Below are positions 1 through 11,981 of a stretch of 64,000 nucleotides of DNA, one piece after another. The position numbers were made by a program, and so were the translations under genes. The notes below the pieces were generated by a model that ran no database searches, was not told where the DNA came from, and saw nothing but the letters and a program-made list of their open reading frames with translations. This DNA is from Lineus longissimus (Eukaryota; Nemertea; Pilidiophora; Heteronemertea; Lineidae). The stretch is from NCBI RefSeq assembly GCF_910592395.1, contig NC_088311.1, positions 20,687,695 through 20,751,694 of the forward strand, read 5' to 3'. Within the stretch, counting starts at the first letter, position 1; every line of letters begins with the position of its first letter.

Positions 1-2706
1 TACGTTAACATGTATTAACTGTTATTTTATTACTTATCTCATATCATCCAAGATAAAGAAAATAAGCAGGAATATTGCATGATGGGTAATCAGCCATGTC
101 ACGCATTTCAATTTCATATCTGGTCCAAAGGAGCCTGGATCGTATTGGGTATAATTACTTCGGCTACAGGTTGGTTTTCTTCCAAATCCCTAAGGTTTTG
201 GACAGCATTAGTTTATCGGGTAATAAGCTGTCGTAATGTGGTTAGCCACCCCCAAAGGAACAGAAACACGTTTATCTATATCATGCTCGTGTCAACGCAA
301 ACTAAAATCCCCAGTTAATTATGATTACGCGGCTAAGGTTAGTTGAAATAAGATGTAACATTGGTTGGTTTGGACCTCGGAGTATATAACTTATCACAAA
401 GGTACTGGCGGAAACAGTTTCCTATGTGTCTGAGGAATCGTTTAGGTAACATCGGGTGTTTTGTAATCATATCAATGTTGGGACCTCGTTCTCGTTCTCG
501 GTGTCGGGGCCGATTCTCTAACCTTTCTATGCCAACAGGTCGCCGTGATAGTAACTGTTTAACACATAAAGAGAAACCAATCGGTTCAAATAAAACGCAT
601 GTTATCCGCGATATCTCTGTAATATCGCAGCTGAGATTGATGTTGTATAAACCGGCACTTAAGACAAACACTGATGACGATGACTATTCTGTTCTACATG
701 CTCTATGCGGTCGGCTTCTGGCCAAAGTTGCAGTAACGTCCAACCACATTGTATACGTCACTATTATCATGTTAAGGCCTATCTCCATGCACATTTGCGT
801 TTATTGCCGGGTAGGCCAACTATACGAAATGAAAATACTAAAACTGAGCAAATCTAACAAAGTAATCCGCTGCTTTGATCGATTGGATGTTACTTGGATA
901 CGACACGAGCCGTTGGCCCGTCCTTCATATTTTTTATGGCATCCCAATTGTGTATAAATCAATTCAAAACAACACAACAGAGTCCCTCAGAGCAATAAGT
1001 GGTCAGTTGCATTTTTGTTGTTTTTTTGTAGGAGAGGCCATACAAAAATGGTCACAAATCCGACAATTTACATGAACTACATGTACAATCAACCTTTCTC
1101 TATTCATTTCCGCACCCGACTCAAAATGTCCAAAAATGCACCTCTGCGGGGCCAAAGGGGATTCGTGCGTTTTCCTTGAGGTTGGATGTTATAGTTTTAT
1201 GGACCAAGCACACATAGTATTCTCATTTCTCCTACGGCACCACCGCAATTCATTGCTGTCACATGAACTTTAATGAAGATGAACAATACATGGGGTATCC
1301 CGAAAATGCGCAAGCTGTCCAGTTGATACAGAATCCTTAAAAATCCAATCAGCTTCGCAAACCTGGAAAGTAGCATTGGGCCGCTGCGACCAAAGAGGCG
1401 ACACAAAAACACCAGTCGAAATGGAAGTGTGCTTTTAGCAAGCTCATCCATTCCTCAGGAGAGGGATAACATTGTCAAGGAAAACACTGAACATACTCTT
1501 GAGAAATGGCAATCTTAAGCTTGCATGCGAGAGCAACTTAGAATTTCTTTGGAGAAAAGTTTCCGCGGAAAAAATAACTCAGTCTTCGTATTTGACGTGT
1601 TCGATGCATTTAAAGGGTTGTGAGGAGAGGCGAGTCATGGGAGTGTGATGGAGTGGACCCACGTTAAGCGGGTAATAGTCTTCGCGGGCGGGTAGCTGCC
1701 CGACTACCATTAGCCTAATAGTATTGCTTCTCCTCAGCCGATCACTGATCTAAGAATCCTTTTGATGGTGCACCAATATAATTAGCATTTCCATCTAAAT
1801 GTCATCCGCGTTTGCTCATTTACGACCGAATGGCTTTGCCCGGACATCACGACGTGGTGTGCCTTTTAAACAAGAACCGCCTTGCTTTCTCACTTTTTGG
1901 GTTGTTATTGAGCCTTGTTGAATCAGGCATTGGCTCAGTAGACAAGGAGATATTTGCCGAAAAGGCCAAGCAACGTATCCCATATTCCGTTTGTACTGTT
2001 ATGTGTGAATGGAATCCGTCGCAGTTATCACCCATGTAAGGACATAAACGTCTTGATTTCCAAACCACGAACACCAACCCTTTTCTTTATCCTTTCAATA
2101 TGTTTGTGTAATAGACTGATGTCATAAGAACAACATCTCCTACCCGCACCAGCTTCTCTTAGTCCACGTAAGGCATGATTCCACAGGTCAAGAGCGTGCC
2201 ACTCAAAGTACCATTCAAAAGGCAAGGTGACAGGAAACTAGTGTAGCATTTCAAATGCAAAAGGGGTAAGTATTGCGACTCAGACTGCATGCGGAATTCG
2301 TAGGTATTCCAGCGTCTTGAAGCTCAGTTGCGCTCTAAGAATGACACTCGTTAAATACGAAATGAGCATGGTCAAACGATACCTGATGCCCATTTGGGAA
2401 TCAACGTGGAATAGCTTTGAAACAGCCAATAATTTATTCCTTTTGAGGTTTCCTCATGTCATGCATACGTTAGCCAAGGTTTAGAAGAAACCGCCCGATG
2501 ACCGCGATCAGAATAAGTGTCCATGCCAAAAAATCCCGACACTGAACAATTATTCTTATGAGATTCGCAGTTAAGATATTCAAATTTGAGTGCCTGTGGA
2601 TGAACGTTCCTTCCAAGATACTTGTGCATGTAACATTGCCATTATGTAACCCATTAAGAATCTTACAAGAACCTTGTAAAGTCGGATGTAAAATAATGTA
2701 CATGTA
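1..2706. other. region without recognised gene
   Basis: I see no convincing coding exon. The longest open frame (361-957, +) begins with TTG, overlaps open frames on the other strand and gives a protein without domain-like features. No RNA gene or clear transposon end was seen here. Confidence 0.5.
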
Positions 2707-2708
2707 TA

Positions 2709-3073
2709 TGGCAAGCGGAGTGTCCAGTAATTAAAATTGTACGTAAAAAGGCAGGTTTATTAGCCATTTGTACAGTTATTGTTAATAAACCAAGATTCTT
2801 TGCTATAAAACTAAGTTTATTACCACTGGATGAAAAACTTACATTTTAGGGAATAAAACCAAGTTTATTTGTTAAACTTGACATTTGTGGATAGAAACAA
2901 GGTTTATTAGGTAAAAAACTTGGTTTTATTAAAGAAACTCGGTTTATTAGCTAATAAACAAGGTTGTTTTAAAAAAACCTATATTTTTTCCAAATAAACT
3001 TAGTTTATTAGGTAAAAAACCAGGTTTTTTGAATAAATCTAGGTTTTTTAATTACTGGACACTCCGCTTGCCA
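2709..3073. mobile_element. MITE with TA target duplication
   Basis: The element is 365 bp. Both ends carry the same inverted sequence of about 28 bp, beginning TGGCAAGCGGAGTGTCCAG, and a TA dinucleotide lies just outside each end (2707-2708 and 3074-3075). The inside is AT-rich and built from degenerate copies of AAACCTAGTTTATT on both strands, so a single strand could fold on itself. There is no transposase. TA duplication plus short inverted ends suggests a non-autonomous Tc1/mariner-type element; the superfamily is inferred only. Confidence 0.8.
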
Positions 3074-3075
3074 TA

Positions 3076-4100
3076 CATGTACATGTACACAAAACTGAAT
3101 AAGTTCTTAACTATTAAGAACCTTGTTATAAGAATCGTTTCTGAAATTTCGACGTGAGTGTTGCGATCTTAAATCAGTAAATAATCAGCGCTAGAAAAAA
3201 GCCATGACTTGCTGCTCATGTCACTTAAAGAATTGCATGAAAAAGGTAATCTTGCTGGTATTTTACAACATCATTTCATTTGGATCAGGCTCGTCCAGCC
3301 GTGGTGTGGTCAGAGGCAGCCCTTCTCCACGAATGCACCAAATACCCCCTCCCCCAACCATAATTTGCCCACCTGTGCCAGTCCACGGCCATAAAAAGCT
3401 TACATCGGGGACAAGTTCCAGCTTTTAGTGCACATGCTTAAGGCTCCGTCCAGCTAATGTACTTTACATGTACCTACAACGCTCGACAAGCCTAGAAACT
3501 AAGCAATATTGAGTTCTCAAAGCAACATTTCCATGTACAGTACATGGTTTTGTTATGAACTGAGGCTATACCTAACTACAGTATACCGCAACCGTTGCAA
3601 TAATATTTGCCAAGCCTCTGCAATTTCTAAAGAATTTTTTATGGGCACCAATTATCTTAATATACACTAGGAAACATGTGTGCTATTCGAGAATGACAGG
3701 TCTGACAAATGCGTACACAACACAACAACTGAACTAATGACAGACCATACTGCAATTCATTTGGCTTCATCGATTGTTGGACAATAGAACAAAAAATTGC
3801 ATTTGCGGCATATGGCTTGTCTATGGAAAAGCTGGTGTGGACGTGATGATAAAAGATATTGCGTATCCATGTACAGCATCACAACAGGTGCCTGGGATTG
3901 TAAGCTGAAGACGCAGATGATATTGTAAGGTATACATGGTAGACATACGCGCTGAAATAGAGGCAACTACATGTACCTCAAACTGATGAATGGAAGAGAC
4001 GCTTGGAAGTGTTTGTAATTCGAGTAATATTTTTTTGACAAGAATGAAAATGACCCAGGGTCACTTAAACACTCCTCTTTTTTCGGTGACGGATTAATGT
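3076..4100. other. region without recognised gene
   Basis: Short open frames only. Repeated tacatgta-like words occur. I see no domain, RNA gene or paired repeat. Confidence 0.4.
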
Positions 4101-4102
4101 GA

Positions 4103-4240
4103 ACTGGATCGGACACCACTTCCTATCTTGTAGTACCACTGGATCGGAAACCATTTCCTAGCTTGTAGTAACACTGGATCGGACACTGTATCCTACCCTG
4201 TGGTAACACTGGATCGGATTCCATTTTCTGTCTAGCAGGA
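4103..4240. repeat. 35-bp tandem repeat, four copies, abutting a start codon
   Basis: Four copies starting at 4103, 4138, 4173 and 4208, each beginning ACTGGATCGGA and ending near CTTGTAGTA. The period is exactly 35 bp and copies differ by a few substitutions. The last copy runs up to the ATG of the TRP-like channel at 4243 and supplies an in-frame stop (TAA, 4204-4206) 13 codons upstream. Confidence 0.9.
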
Positions 4241-4242
4241 TA

Positions 4243-6027
4243 ATGGGTATGCGAAAACAAGACCTTACAGTGTGGCACCAGACATCCGAGGACGTCATAA
4301 CGGTTCATGACATCATTCAGGTAGTAAAAGACAAGGGGAACCTGGGCGTTGATCTAATTTTATTCAGTCTACCCATGTTCGACATCTGGCTCGATATTCT
4401 CCTGAACGACGATCTTCACAGCTATCTTAAAATACGCAGCGGTCTTCCCATGGAGCACAGGCGTCTGTTGGTCAATTCTGTGTTCCAGTACGAGGCATAT
4501 ATTCTGCAGGATGTAAGTTGTAGCTACAGGTCTTCCTTCATTTTGACGGCGGCGAGCGGATCTTTGGAGATTGCGCGCCAGATGATCGCAGATGGTGTAG
4601 ACGTGGTGCTTACAGATCCAGCAATGGGGGACAACATGGTCCATGCATTAATCGAAGCAGCGCGAGCAGAAACTACAAAGGAAGATGGCATGGTTGATAA
4701 TTACTGTGCGTTAATGTCGAAAGTGTCATTCAAAATCCGGGTGAAGCTTCTTACGATGCCCAACGGGGATGGATACAGGCCTCTGGAGTTAGCCAGCAGA
4801 TACGGACTTTTCAAGTTTGCCAGTGCAATCCTGGACACCCGCGGTGTCTACATGACCGTGATAGGGCGTCGAGGATTGAACACATCTGTCCAGTATCATC
4901 TAAGAGAGTACGGCATCGACTGTCCGAAAGACCGTTACCTGCGTTCTCCTCTACGCTATCTTACTCAAGCGACCATGGACATGTTACCAAGTCTCAAAGG
5001 CAGCCACATCCTGCAATCGCCATTGATGAAAACATGGATACAGAGAAAATTCAAGTTATGCCTGCCATTCATTATCATATGGTACATGTATCGCCTGCTC
5101 CTGGTGTCTCTCGTTCTGTTCTTTGACCCGACTAAAGGCGCCGACCCAACGCTGAACAAGTCTTCTCCCGGTTCAACGTATCACAGGTCAGACCTAATTA
5201 CACAAGAAATCTACAATGACATCATGATACTGATTGCCGCTTTATCATGTCTATCGATTGTTTTAGATGTGTTGTTCTTCATCGTAAAGTATTCAGATTC
5301 TCTCTTTCAAAAGGTGCATGGAATGAATTTCGCCCAGTCCCGCGACTACATTGCCTACACAAGATTTTATCAGTTAAACCAGTTATTCTTTTCAATATTC
5401 TGTATAGCAGGATACACAACGGGTGGAGTGTTGTTTCGCAGTGACGTTGCTTTGGTATTCAAGTGTTTGTTACTTCCTACGACAATATTCATCCTTATGG
5501 AACCAATGGAGCTTCTTCCAGCCCTGGGACCTTTTGTCATTTTCTTGCAGAAAATGATACCAACGCTTCAAAAGTTCATCATTCTAACTATCATATGTAA
5601 TATCACATTCGGATTATTCTTCCACGACGCAACTTTCTCAGATCCAGATAGCAAATTCTCCAGCCCAATCCAAAGCCATTATAGCATTATTCTTCTTCAA
5701 CAAAGTGCAGTAACATTTGGCCAAGATCCCAATCTAGCAGTGCAATACGCGCATATTTGTTTCTATATGTTGTCCGCAATCCTTTTGCTGCTCTACACAA
5801 CTGCTGTCATGGTGGGAGACGTCTCGAGTCTTAACGACTCCAAGTGGGAGATTTACACATTAAGGCGCTTGCAGGTTATCCTCTTTATAGAAGAGAGGTT
5901 TTTCAGGTGGATAGCTGTGTTTATAAAGAGAGATTTACACGGTAAACTACCCTCCTGGTGGAATATCCGATATGACATCGTCGTCGTGAAAAATAAGTTA
6001 GCGGCAGGAAGCACTGTTGTTTGGTAG
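4243..6027 (+). CDS. TRP-like ankyrin-repeat cation channel, copy 1
   Basis: Uninterrupted 594-residue frame. Residues about 95-205 hold ankyrin-like repeats (MVHALIEAA, GYRPLELASRYGLFKF), followed by a linker with DTRGVY and IGRRGL shared with copy 2. Six hydrophobic segments follow (starting near WIQRKFKLCLPFIIIW), with a pore loop before the last one at HYSIILLQQSAVTFGQDP. This order (ankyrin repeats, six membrane helices, pore between helices 5 and 6, cytoplasmic tail) is that of TRP channels, which conduct cations across membranes. The subfamily cannot be assigned by eye. It lies tail to tail with the paralogue at 6518-8710. Copy 2 has about 170 extra N-terminal residues; here they are absent or lie in an unseen upstream exon, since TTTTCTGTCTAG-CAG just before the ATG resembles a 3' splice site. 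The ATG at 4243 is the first after the stop inside the tandem repeat. Confidence 0.8.
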   Translation: MGMRKQDLTVWHQTSEDVITVHDIIQVVKDKGNLGVDLILFSLPMFDIWLDILLNDDLHSYLKIRSGLPMEHRRLLVNSVFQYEAYILQDVSCSYRSSFILTAASGSLEIARQMIADGVDVVLTDPAMGDNMVHALIEAARAETTKEDGMVDNYCALMSKVSFKIRVKLLTMPNGDGYRPLELASRYGLFKFASAILDTRGVYMTVIGRRGLNTSVQYHLREYGIDCPKDRYLRSPLRYLTQATMDMLPSLKGSHILQSPLMKTWIQRKFKLCLPFIIIWYMYRLLLVSLVLFFDPTKGADPTLNKSSPGSTYHRSDLITQEIYNDIMILIAALSCLSIVLDVLFFIVKYSDSLFQKVHGMNFAQSRDYIAYTRFYQLNQLFFSIFCIAGYTTGGVLFRSDVALVFKCLLLPTTIFILMEPMELLPALGPFVIFLQKMIPTLQKFIILTIICNITFGLFFHDATFSDPDSKFSSPIQSHYSIILLQQSAVTFGQDPNLAVQYAHICFYMLSAILLLLYTTAVMVGDVSSLNDSKWEIYTLRRLQVILFIEERFFRWIAVFIKRDLHGKLPSWWNIRYDIVVVKNKLAAGSTVVW

Positions 6028-6145
6028 AAAAACGTTGGGCAAGAAACGTAGTTAGTGTAGTCTCTTCTTAGTGTCGGTATTTACAGCAAGCGTTTCTGCC
6101 AAACCATCACCACAGCCAGTTAAGGGTATTGTCTGGTGTAGTCTA

Positions 6146-6284
6146 GGGAGGTTTAGATCCGGGACTTATCACGGATCCTTATACGTTTACGGATAGAAAT
6201 GTAGACAAAATTCGTCTTCTTTCTACACAGTCTTATCCTCATATACGTTTAAGGTCCTTGATAAGTTGCTGTTCTCAACCTCCC
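6146..6284 (+). repeat. palindromic 139-bp repeat, copy 1
   Basis: Starts GGGAGGTTTAGATC and ends with the imperfect inverse ending AACCTCCC. The arms can pair along most of their length, around a centre containing AAAATTCGTCTTCTTTCT. A homologous 138-bp copy lies in opposite orientation at 63556-63693. No coding potential. It sits in the intergenic space between the two convergent TRP-like genes. Probably a small fold-back MITE; the target duplication is unclear (CTA/TTA). Confidence 0.75.
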
Positions 6285-6517
6285 TTATACCTTTGCAAGA
6301 GCACAGCAGCAAATGACTTTCTGGCTCCGCAGACTTTATAACAATGAAAAAGGTGGGACCTTATCCCGGATAAGTATCACCACTAACTTTTAAATATGGT
6401 TATGGGAAAATATGTCATGTCGGCGACATTACAGTGGTACATATAAGACAACGGCCGCATACAACATCGTCATACAAAATCCTAACACTGGAAGTCCTTT
6501 GTGTACATTTTCCCAGA

Positions 6518-8710
6518 TTATATTACAATGTTTTCATTCGTTACGCACACGACCATTTCGTCATCTTCTCTGCAACATCTGCATGCGTTAAGCCGATACA
6601 GCCACCAATGAATTCGATCCTCAACAGTTATTATGACGTCCAAACGTCGAAGAAGTACCATCTCCTTCTTGGCAGATGAGTGCACCGTTAACGCCTCGGA
6701 CAGGACCGCGATGAGGTAATTCATGAGTAGGACGACGGTCATGTAGTAGAAGAAGATATGTGCTATTTGAATAGCTGCGGGTGGATTTGAACCCATGTTG
6801 AACTCACTCTGCATAAGAAGGAAAATAGAGTAGTGACTCTCACTCATGTCAGTGAACTTGGATTCGGGATTCTTGTGTGTGACATCGTGGAAGAAGGTGG
6901 CGAAGAGCATATTCAGGCAGGTCACGAATGCGAGGAATTTGAACATGATCACCGTCATCTGCTGCATTGCTATACCGAAAAATCCTATACAAGGGATGAG
7001 CTCAATCATGAACATGCCGCTGAAGATTGACACGGGAAGAATGAGGCACTTTAGATAGAGACCGAATTCCGCAAGAAAGAAAGCTCCACTCAGAGTGAAA
7101 CCAATCAGTGTGCACACGGACAGCAAGAACTGGTTTGCCCGATAGAAACACGTTTTACAGACATAGTCTGATAAACACAAGATGTCCATACCGTAGATTC
7201 TCCGTCTCAATGGGTCACATAGCTGTACAAGAGCGCTGGCGATGTCGAAAATGGCCATGACCCCTCCGATTATTCCTATTGTAATAAGGATGATGTTGTA
7301 ATATCCTCCCTCAAATGCATCTGATCTGTGAGGAACCTTTGTCGCGTTTGCACTCGTGGATGCTTTCTCCGCGTTTGGATCCTGTCCTTGCGCCGGGTCG
7401 AAATAAAATATTGAAGCGAGAAGCGCCATTCTTACAATGGTCCAAATAATCACCCAAAGTAAGGCATTCCGGAATTTATCTTTCATCCACTTCTCAACGA
7501 TTGGCATTTTGAGGAATCCACTCTCCTGAAGACTCTTCAGCTCATCGAACTTAACATAACACAGGAGGCGTAGCGGAGACCGCATGTAGCGTCTCCGTTC
7601 ACCCGTGACCCTGTACTCCTGCAGGCTGTACTTGAGGAAAGTATGAAGACCCCGGCGTCCGATTGGCTCAACATAGACACCTCTCGTGTCAAGGATTGAA
7701 CGTAGAATCATGTAAAGACCCCTTTTAGCAGCTAACTCAAGCGGCCGGAACCCTTCAACATTTTCCATATAAAGAAGCTTCTTTCTCGTTTTTCTTGAAA
7801 GCATCGCCGTGATATTTCGATACAGCTCAACGAAGTTCGATTCTTTCTCCCTTGAAAGAGCAGCGGCCTCGATCAGCGCGTGTACCCAGCTGTCGTTGTT
7901 GGTCGGATCCCTGGTCATCACATCAGCACCGTCTCGGAGCATCCTCGAGGCACATCCAACCGAAGCAAAAGCTACCGCAAGCACGAAACTTCCCTTGTAA
8001 CCATATTTCACCTCATGACGTGTCTTGTTCCACAGGCTATTTGGGTAGGAAAATATCCCGTTGACGAAGTGTTTTCTTTGAACGTCGTTGAATAATGCCA
8101 GCAGTATCTCGTATTGATCCACATCGTCTGTTTTAAGAGTTTCGTACCAGCGGTCATATTTTGGAAGCGGCAAGTCAACCTTACAAATTTTAGAGCCAGG
8201 TTCAGTAACTCCCCGAAGTGATGCCGAATAACTTATTTGGTCCAAGTTTGGCCCGTTCATATTTGTTGAAGAAGTAGTTATCATTGAAGGGGTCATCGAC
8301 AGCGTATCGTAAAGGCAACTCTGACCAGGAAGGTCTGGTTCTATTCCTTGGAATAATCTGGCAACACCAACCTGATTGCGGTTTGGTCCGTTGTTCCTTG
8401 GTGGATTAATCGTAGGAGAGATCGACAGGGAATCGGTATGTTGCCTGAGTGATCTCAATGACGTCATAAGTTCGTTACCAAAACGCAGAACGTCTTTTCC
8501 CGTTCTATTTGCAGCTCGGGGAGAATCTTTCGACCCCATTGCTTCCCATGTAGTGCACAGCGCAGTTCCACGCAAAGTTCTCGAAACATATCCAACAGCA
8601 TTTCGGTACAGCGAGTATGGCTCTCTATTAGATATGACCTGGGCATATTGCTCAGGCGCAATAAGGCCAAGTACTAAGAAAACTATTGTCTCGTCCGGAC
8701 CTGTTTCCAA
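6518..8710 (-). CDS. TRP-like ankyrin-repeat cation channel, copy 2
   Basis: Continuous frame of 730 codons on the minus strand. The open frame starts at 8710 with TTG, not ATG. The first ATG in frame is at 8539 (MGSKDS, 673 residues), so either that is the start or coding begins in an upstream exon. It has an N-terminal extension without recognised domain, then ankyrin-like repeats (WVHALIEAA, GFRPLELAAKRGLYM), the DTRGVY and IGRRGL linker shared with copy 1, and six hydrophobic segments. The pore loop is HYSIFLLMQSEFNMGSNP. The last helix ends NYLIAVLSEAL, typical of TRP helix 6. The tail includes a cysteine-rich stretch (CRCC) near the end. Paralogue of the + strand gene at 4243-6027, arranged tail to tail 490 bp apart. 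Function as a cation channel is inferred from architecture; ligand and gating are unknown. Confidence 0.8.
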   Translation of the reverse strand: METGPDETIVFLVLGLIAPEQYAQVISNREPYSLYRNAVGYVSRTLRGTALCTTWEAMGSKDSPRAANRTGKDVLRFGNELMTSLRSLRQHTDSLSISPTINPPRNNGPNRNQVGVARLFQGIEPDLPGQSCLYDTLSMTPSMITTSSTNMNGPNLDQISYSASLRGVTEPGSKICKVDLPLPKYDRWYETLKTDDVDQYEILLALFNDVQRKHFVNGIFSYPNSLWNKTRHEVKYGYKGSFVLAVAFASVGCASRMLRDGADVMTRDPTNNDSWVHALIEAAALSREKESNFVELYRNITAMLSRKTRKKLLYMENVEGFRPLELAAKRGLYMILRSILDTRGVYVEPIGRRGLHTFLKYSLQEYRVTGERRRYMRSPLRLLCYVKFDELKSLQESGFLKMPIVEKWMKDKFRNALLWVIIWTIVRMALLASIFYFDPAQGQDPNAEKASTSANATKVPHRSDAFEGGYYNIILITIGIIGGVMAIFDIASALVQLCDPLRRRIYGMDILCLSDYVCKTCFYRANQFLLSVCTLIGFTLSGAFFLAEFGLYLKCLILPVSIFSGMFMIELIPCIGFFGIAMQQMTVIMFKFLAFVTCLNMLFATFFHDVTHKNPESKFTDMSESHYSIFLLMQSEFNMGSNPPAAIQIAHIFFYYMTVVLLMNYLIAVLSEALTVHSSAKKEMVLLRRLDVIITVEDRIHWWLYRLNACRCCREDDEMVVCVTNENIVI

Positions 8711-9372
8711 AATTGGGTAGAGGGTAAATTTCTATGCAGTGTACTTCTTTATCGATGGTAGCTTCCAGAGTAGGGTTGATTCAAGGAAAAGGTACGTGCG
8801 TACCAAGACCCAACGACAGGTTCAACACTAACGATGAAGACTGAACGGAAGCTTCGAAATCATGATTTATATAACCAGGATCGTACAGTTCATGTAACGG
8901 AAGGGCTGCAAGCATGGGCTGGGCACGTGTGTTCTGATGTACAACGTAATCATCGATGGCAAAATGTGAAATAAAAAATATAAATATTTTCGGTGCGGCG
9001 GGCCTAATTACGGTTAAACTGGGACGGGCAATAGGTTTTTATTTTGCCTGGCCTAAAACGATAAGCACTGGACATAGGTATGGTGTGAGTGGACTCAGTC
9101 GTGTTGAGGTGTTATCTATCTCAGCAGCTGCACGTCGATAGATGAATTGTAATTCAGATATTGCCGTGGAAAACAAAATACTTCGACTCGTTTTAGCCTT
9201 TTGAGGGACAGATGCCAGTAATTAATCTTATCAATGCACAATGCAGCATACATATGCGGTATGGAGCGGATTTATGTCACACGTACATTGTAGTTAAAGA
9301 AGCATAATACATACATACTGTCCAAAAATTGAGGAAATGCCATAAATATTTTCTGGGACTCAGATTGGCATG
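8711..9372. other. upstream region of TRP-like copy 2, no gene seen
   Basis: The minus-strand frame of the channel is stopped about 21 bp upstream of 8710. Promoter or 5' exons are expected here, but I could not identify any with confidence. Confidence 0.35.
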
Positions 9373-9373
9373 T

Positions 9374-9747
9374 GAATAGCATTCCGCGAAGATGACGTCA
9401 CTGCAGCTGCTGCCCTCTATTTCCCCATCGCTGAATTACAGGCAATGTCGGACAAACATGCGGTTTCGTAATGGATTCAGGCTTTCTAACTGGGGCAGTT
9501 AGATTCAATCTGGCACATGTCCGAGTGTTGGAAATACTACATAATTGTTCTGAATATTTCTCTCTCTGACTCTATGGTATCATTCATGCTAAAAACAATG
9601 CAGAGTCAAAGATAATTGACTTCGAAATAAGCTCAAATGCGTAGAAATAAGTGTCGATGTTCGACTGTCACGTGACTAAAACGTCATCAATATCTTATGC
9701 AAATGACCTTGTGAGCTATAAATAGTAACTTCGCGGAATGCTATTGC
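9374..9747. repeat. 374-bp interval bounded by a perfect 17-bp inverted repeat
   Basis: AATAGCATTCCGCGAAG at 9374-9390 recurs as its exact reverse complement at 9731-9747. The interior does not pair and has no gene. It may be a MITE with short inverted ends, but no clear target duplication is visible. Confidence 0.5.
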
Positions 9748-11980
9748 TGACAACTTGATCGTATCTCCATAAAAATATCGAGACTACTGCCGACAAAACG
9801 AGAAGCTGTGTACTTAAAGGACAACGTGACTTTGGCGTTGAATGTACCTGGCCAGCAGGAAAAATACCCCTGCTTGCCACCATGCGCCGCCACTTGCAGT
9901 ATAACACTTTTGCTGATCTCCAAAAAAGATTTTCGCCATTGTTGCGAGGCAGCTTTGGAAATGGCTCTTGAATTTCAGGCAGGCCTATGGTTACACCCCC
10001 TTCTTGTCAATTGTTGATTGCAGCTTTAATTATCCTGTTTGGATAAGTCATGGGCCTATACTGGAAGTCTTTTTGTATGAAAGAACAATATACTTAGTAT
10101 ATCATGCTCAAGTTGTCCCTGTACGTGCAAACCAATGCTACAATGCAGTCGATGTCTGTATGTAAGCATGTGTAATAAGATCAGCGCCACCATTCTCATC
10201 ATGATGAACACTGGAAGGAATTTGAAGCCAATTATTCAGTTCTGCATTTGATTTGACTAATCCACAATGAGATGCCTTCATCAGATTATGTATAATCCCC
10301 TGTCAATTGGTAGAAACTAATTAGAGAGTTATCTTGTCAATATAATAATCTACGTCTCATCAATATCTCATCATATTCGTTATTCTTCGGAGAACGCTGC
10401 TACGTTCTGTTATATTCCAATCCCTAAGCCGATGAGACGACTCATGGTCGAAAGGTCAATTTCATTTACTACTTGCGTGCTTTTATGAACCATTTGATTC
10501 TCAGTCACTTAGAAGGAGACGACATTTTTGGAAGTTGTAAGCCCTGATACTGTATGTTTTTAAAGGTTAGAATCAACTTGTGGCCATATAGTAGTATTGT
10601 ATGTATATCGGTTTATTCCACCTAACTAGAAGATTTACATTTTTTTAATCAACGTGAAAAGAATGAAAAGATTGAAAAAAAAAGGTGAGTACAGTATATA
10701 ACATAACAAATGTGTTTGCTGTACGTGACGGATGGCCATATTACATGCAAGCTTTTAGCAGTGAGCTGTTAATATCGGGCAACACAATTCAAAGATGATC
10801 GCTGTATGTGATGAAGGACCAATTGGATCCAGCCGGGAATGAGATCAGAACAGTAAAACAATTCCGTCAGAACTTGATTTCGTGTACCATTGGATGATGG
10901 GAACTACTACAAATGTAGAGTACAAGTGGAAAGGTGAATCGTCAGCCGACGGCTTGGTATGTGTCTTTAATAATGCAATTGGTCCTTTAAGCAACGACCA
11001 TTCTTTGTCTCCCAAACACAAATCAGTCACAGGGCTGACAATATCTCCTAACGACCCTTGCCTACACCCCTGATCAGTGGTCATCGGTCATGGCTAAACC
11101 ATCAATTACTTTTTTTTCAAACACCCATTTGATCCTACAGATAAGTGCCATATTAGCACTCTTTGTTTTCTTTTTCAGCAATGATCGATTTTGCCAGAAA
11201 AAAACCGTATTTGATGCAAATGTTATTTCTTGGTGTTATCTGAGGAAGATCACTACTAATGGTGATGTGAACGGTATTGGTGTGGCTGAAATATTCATGA
11301 AGAAATTTGTCTGTTGTTGGGTAACACTGAAATTTGTTGGTAGATTAGCGCGATTGCCCTGATGCTATTTCTAATAGACGTTCCATGAGAGCAAGTAAAC
11401 TAAGAACCATGGTTCTCTTCAATGTTGTTCACCGCCCTCAATGTTTTTTATCCTTTTATTTTACATTTTCCCACCACTTATTACGTATTACATTAGACCA
11501 CACATGCGCAGCCCTTGTGTTGTACGAGTATGATTTATGATGAGTTTTGGTTTAGGATATTCCGTCATTCTAATGTGTGTTGCAGTGGGATAGGATGTCC
11601 TTAGGTACTGGTACAGACACGAGAGATGAAGCCACATTGACGATGTTGACGTTATTCCATGCACGCCATCTTCAGACAGAAACTGGAAACCAATAACGAG
11701 CAGTAGGCCCTAAGCTTCTCCGTAACTTGAAAACTTCCCTACAGTGCCATGAGTGCTAAACTTTTCAGGCAACCAGGTTTTTTTTTAAAGAGTGAAGACA
11801 TCCGAAGTTAGTGATACATGTAGTTGTTGTTTTTTTTCAATCGACAGAAACATATTTCAATGGACGGCCGCTGTGTCGAGTCCTGAGACAGCTGGGCAAA
11901 AGTGTGCGCCGGAGAATTTTACGTTGTCCTCTCCCGATGTGTGTACAAGGGGGCTCCTAAGTTAATTGTTAGGCCGATTT
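9748..11980. other. region without recognised gene
   Basis: No domain-like reading frame. A possible + strand exon begins after a good acceptor (TGTGTTGCAG) near 11586 and stays open for about 36 codons to a stop near 11697, but it matches nothing I know and no partner exon was found. Confidence 0.35.
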
Positions 11981-11981
11981 G

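Noticed and set aside
361-957. 198-codon open frame on the + strand
   Set aside because: TTG start, no domain-like features, overlapping frames on the other strand.
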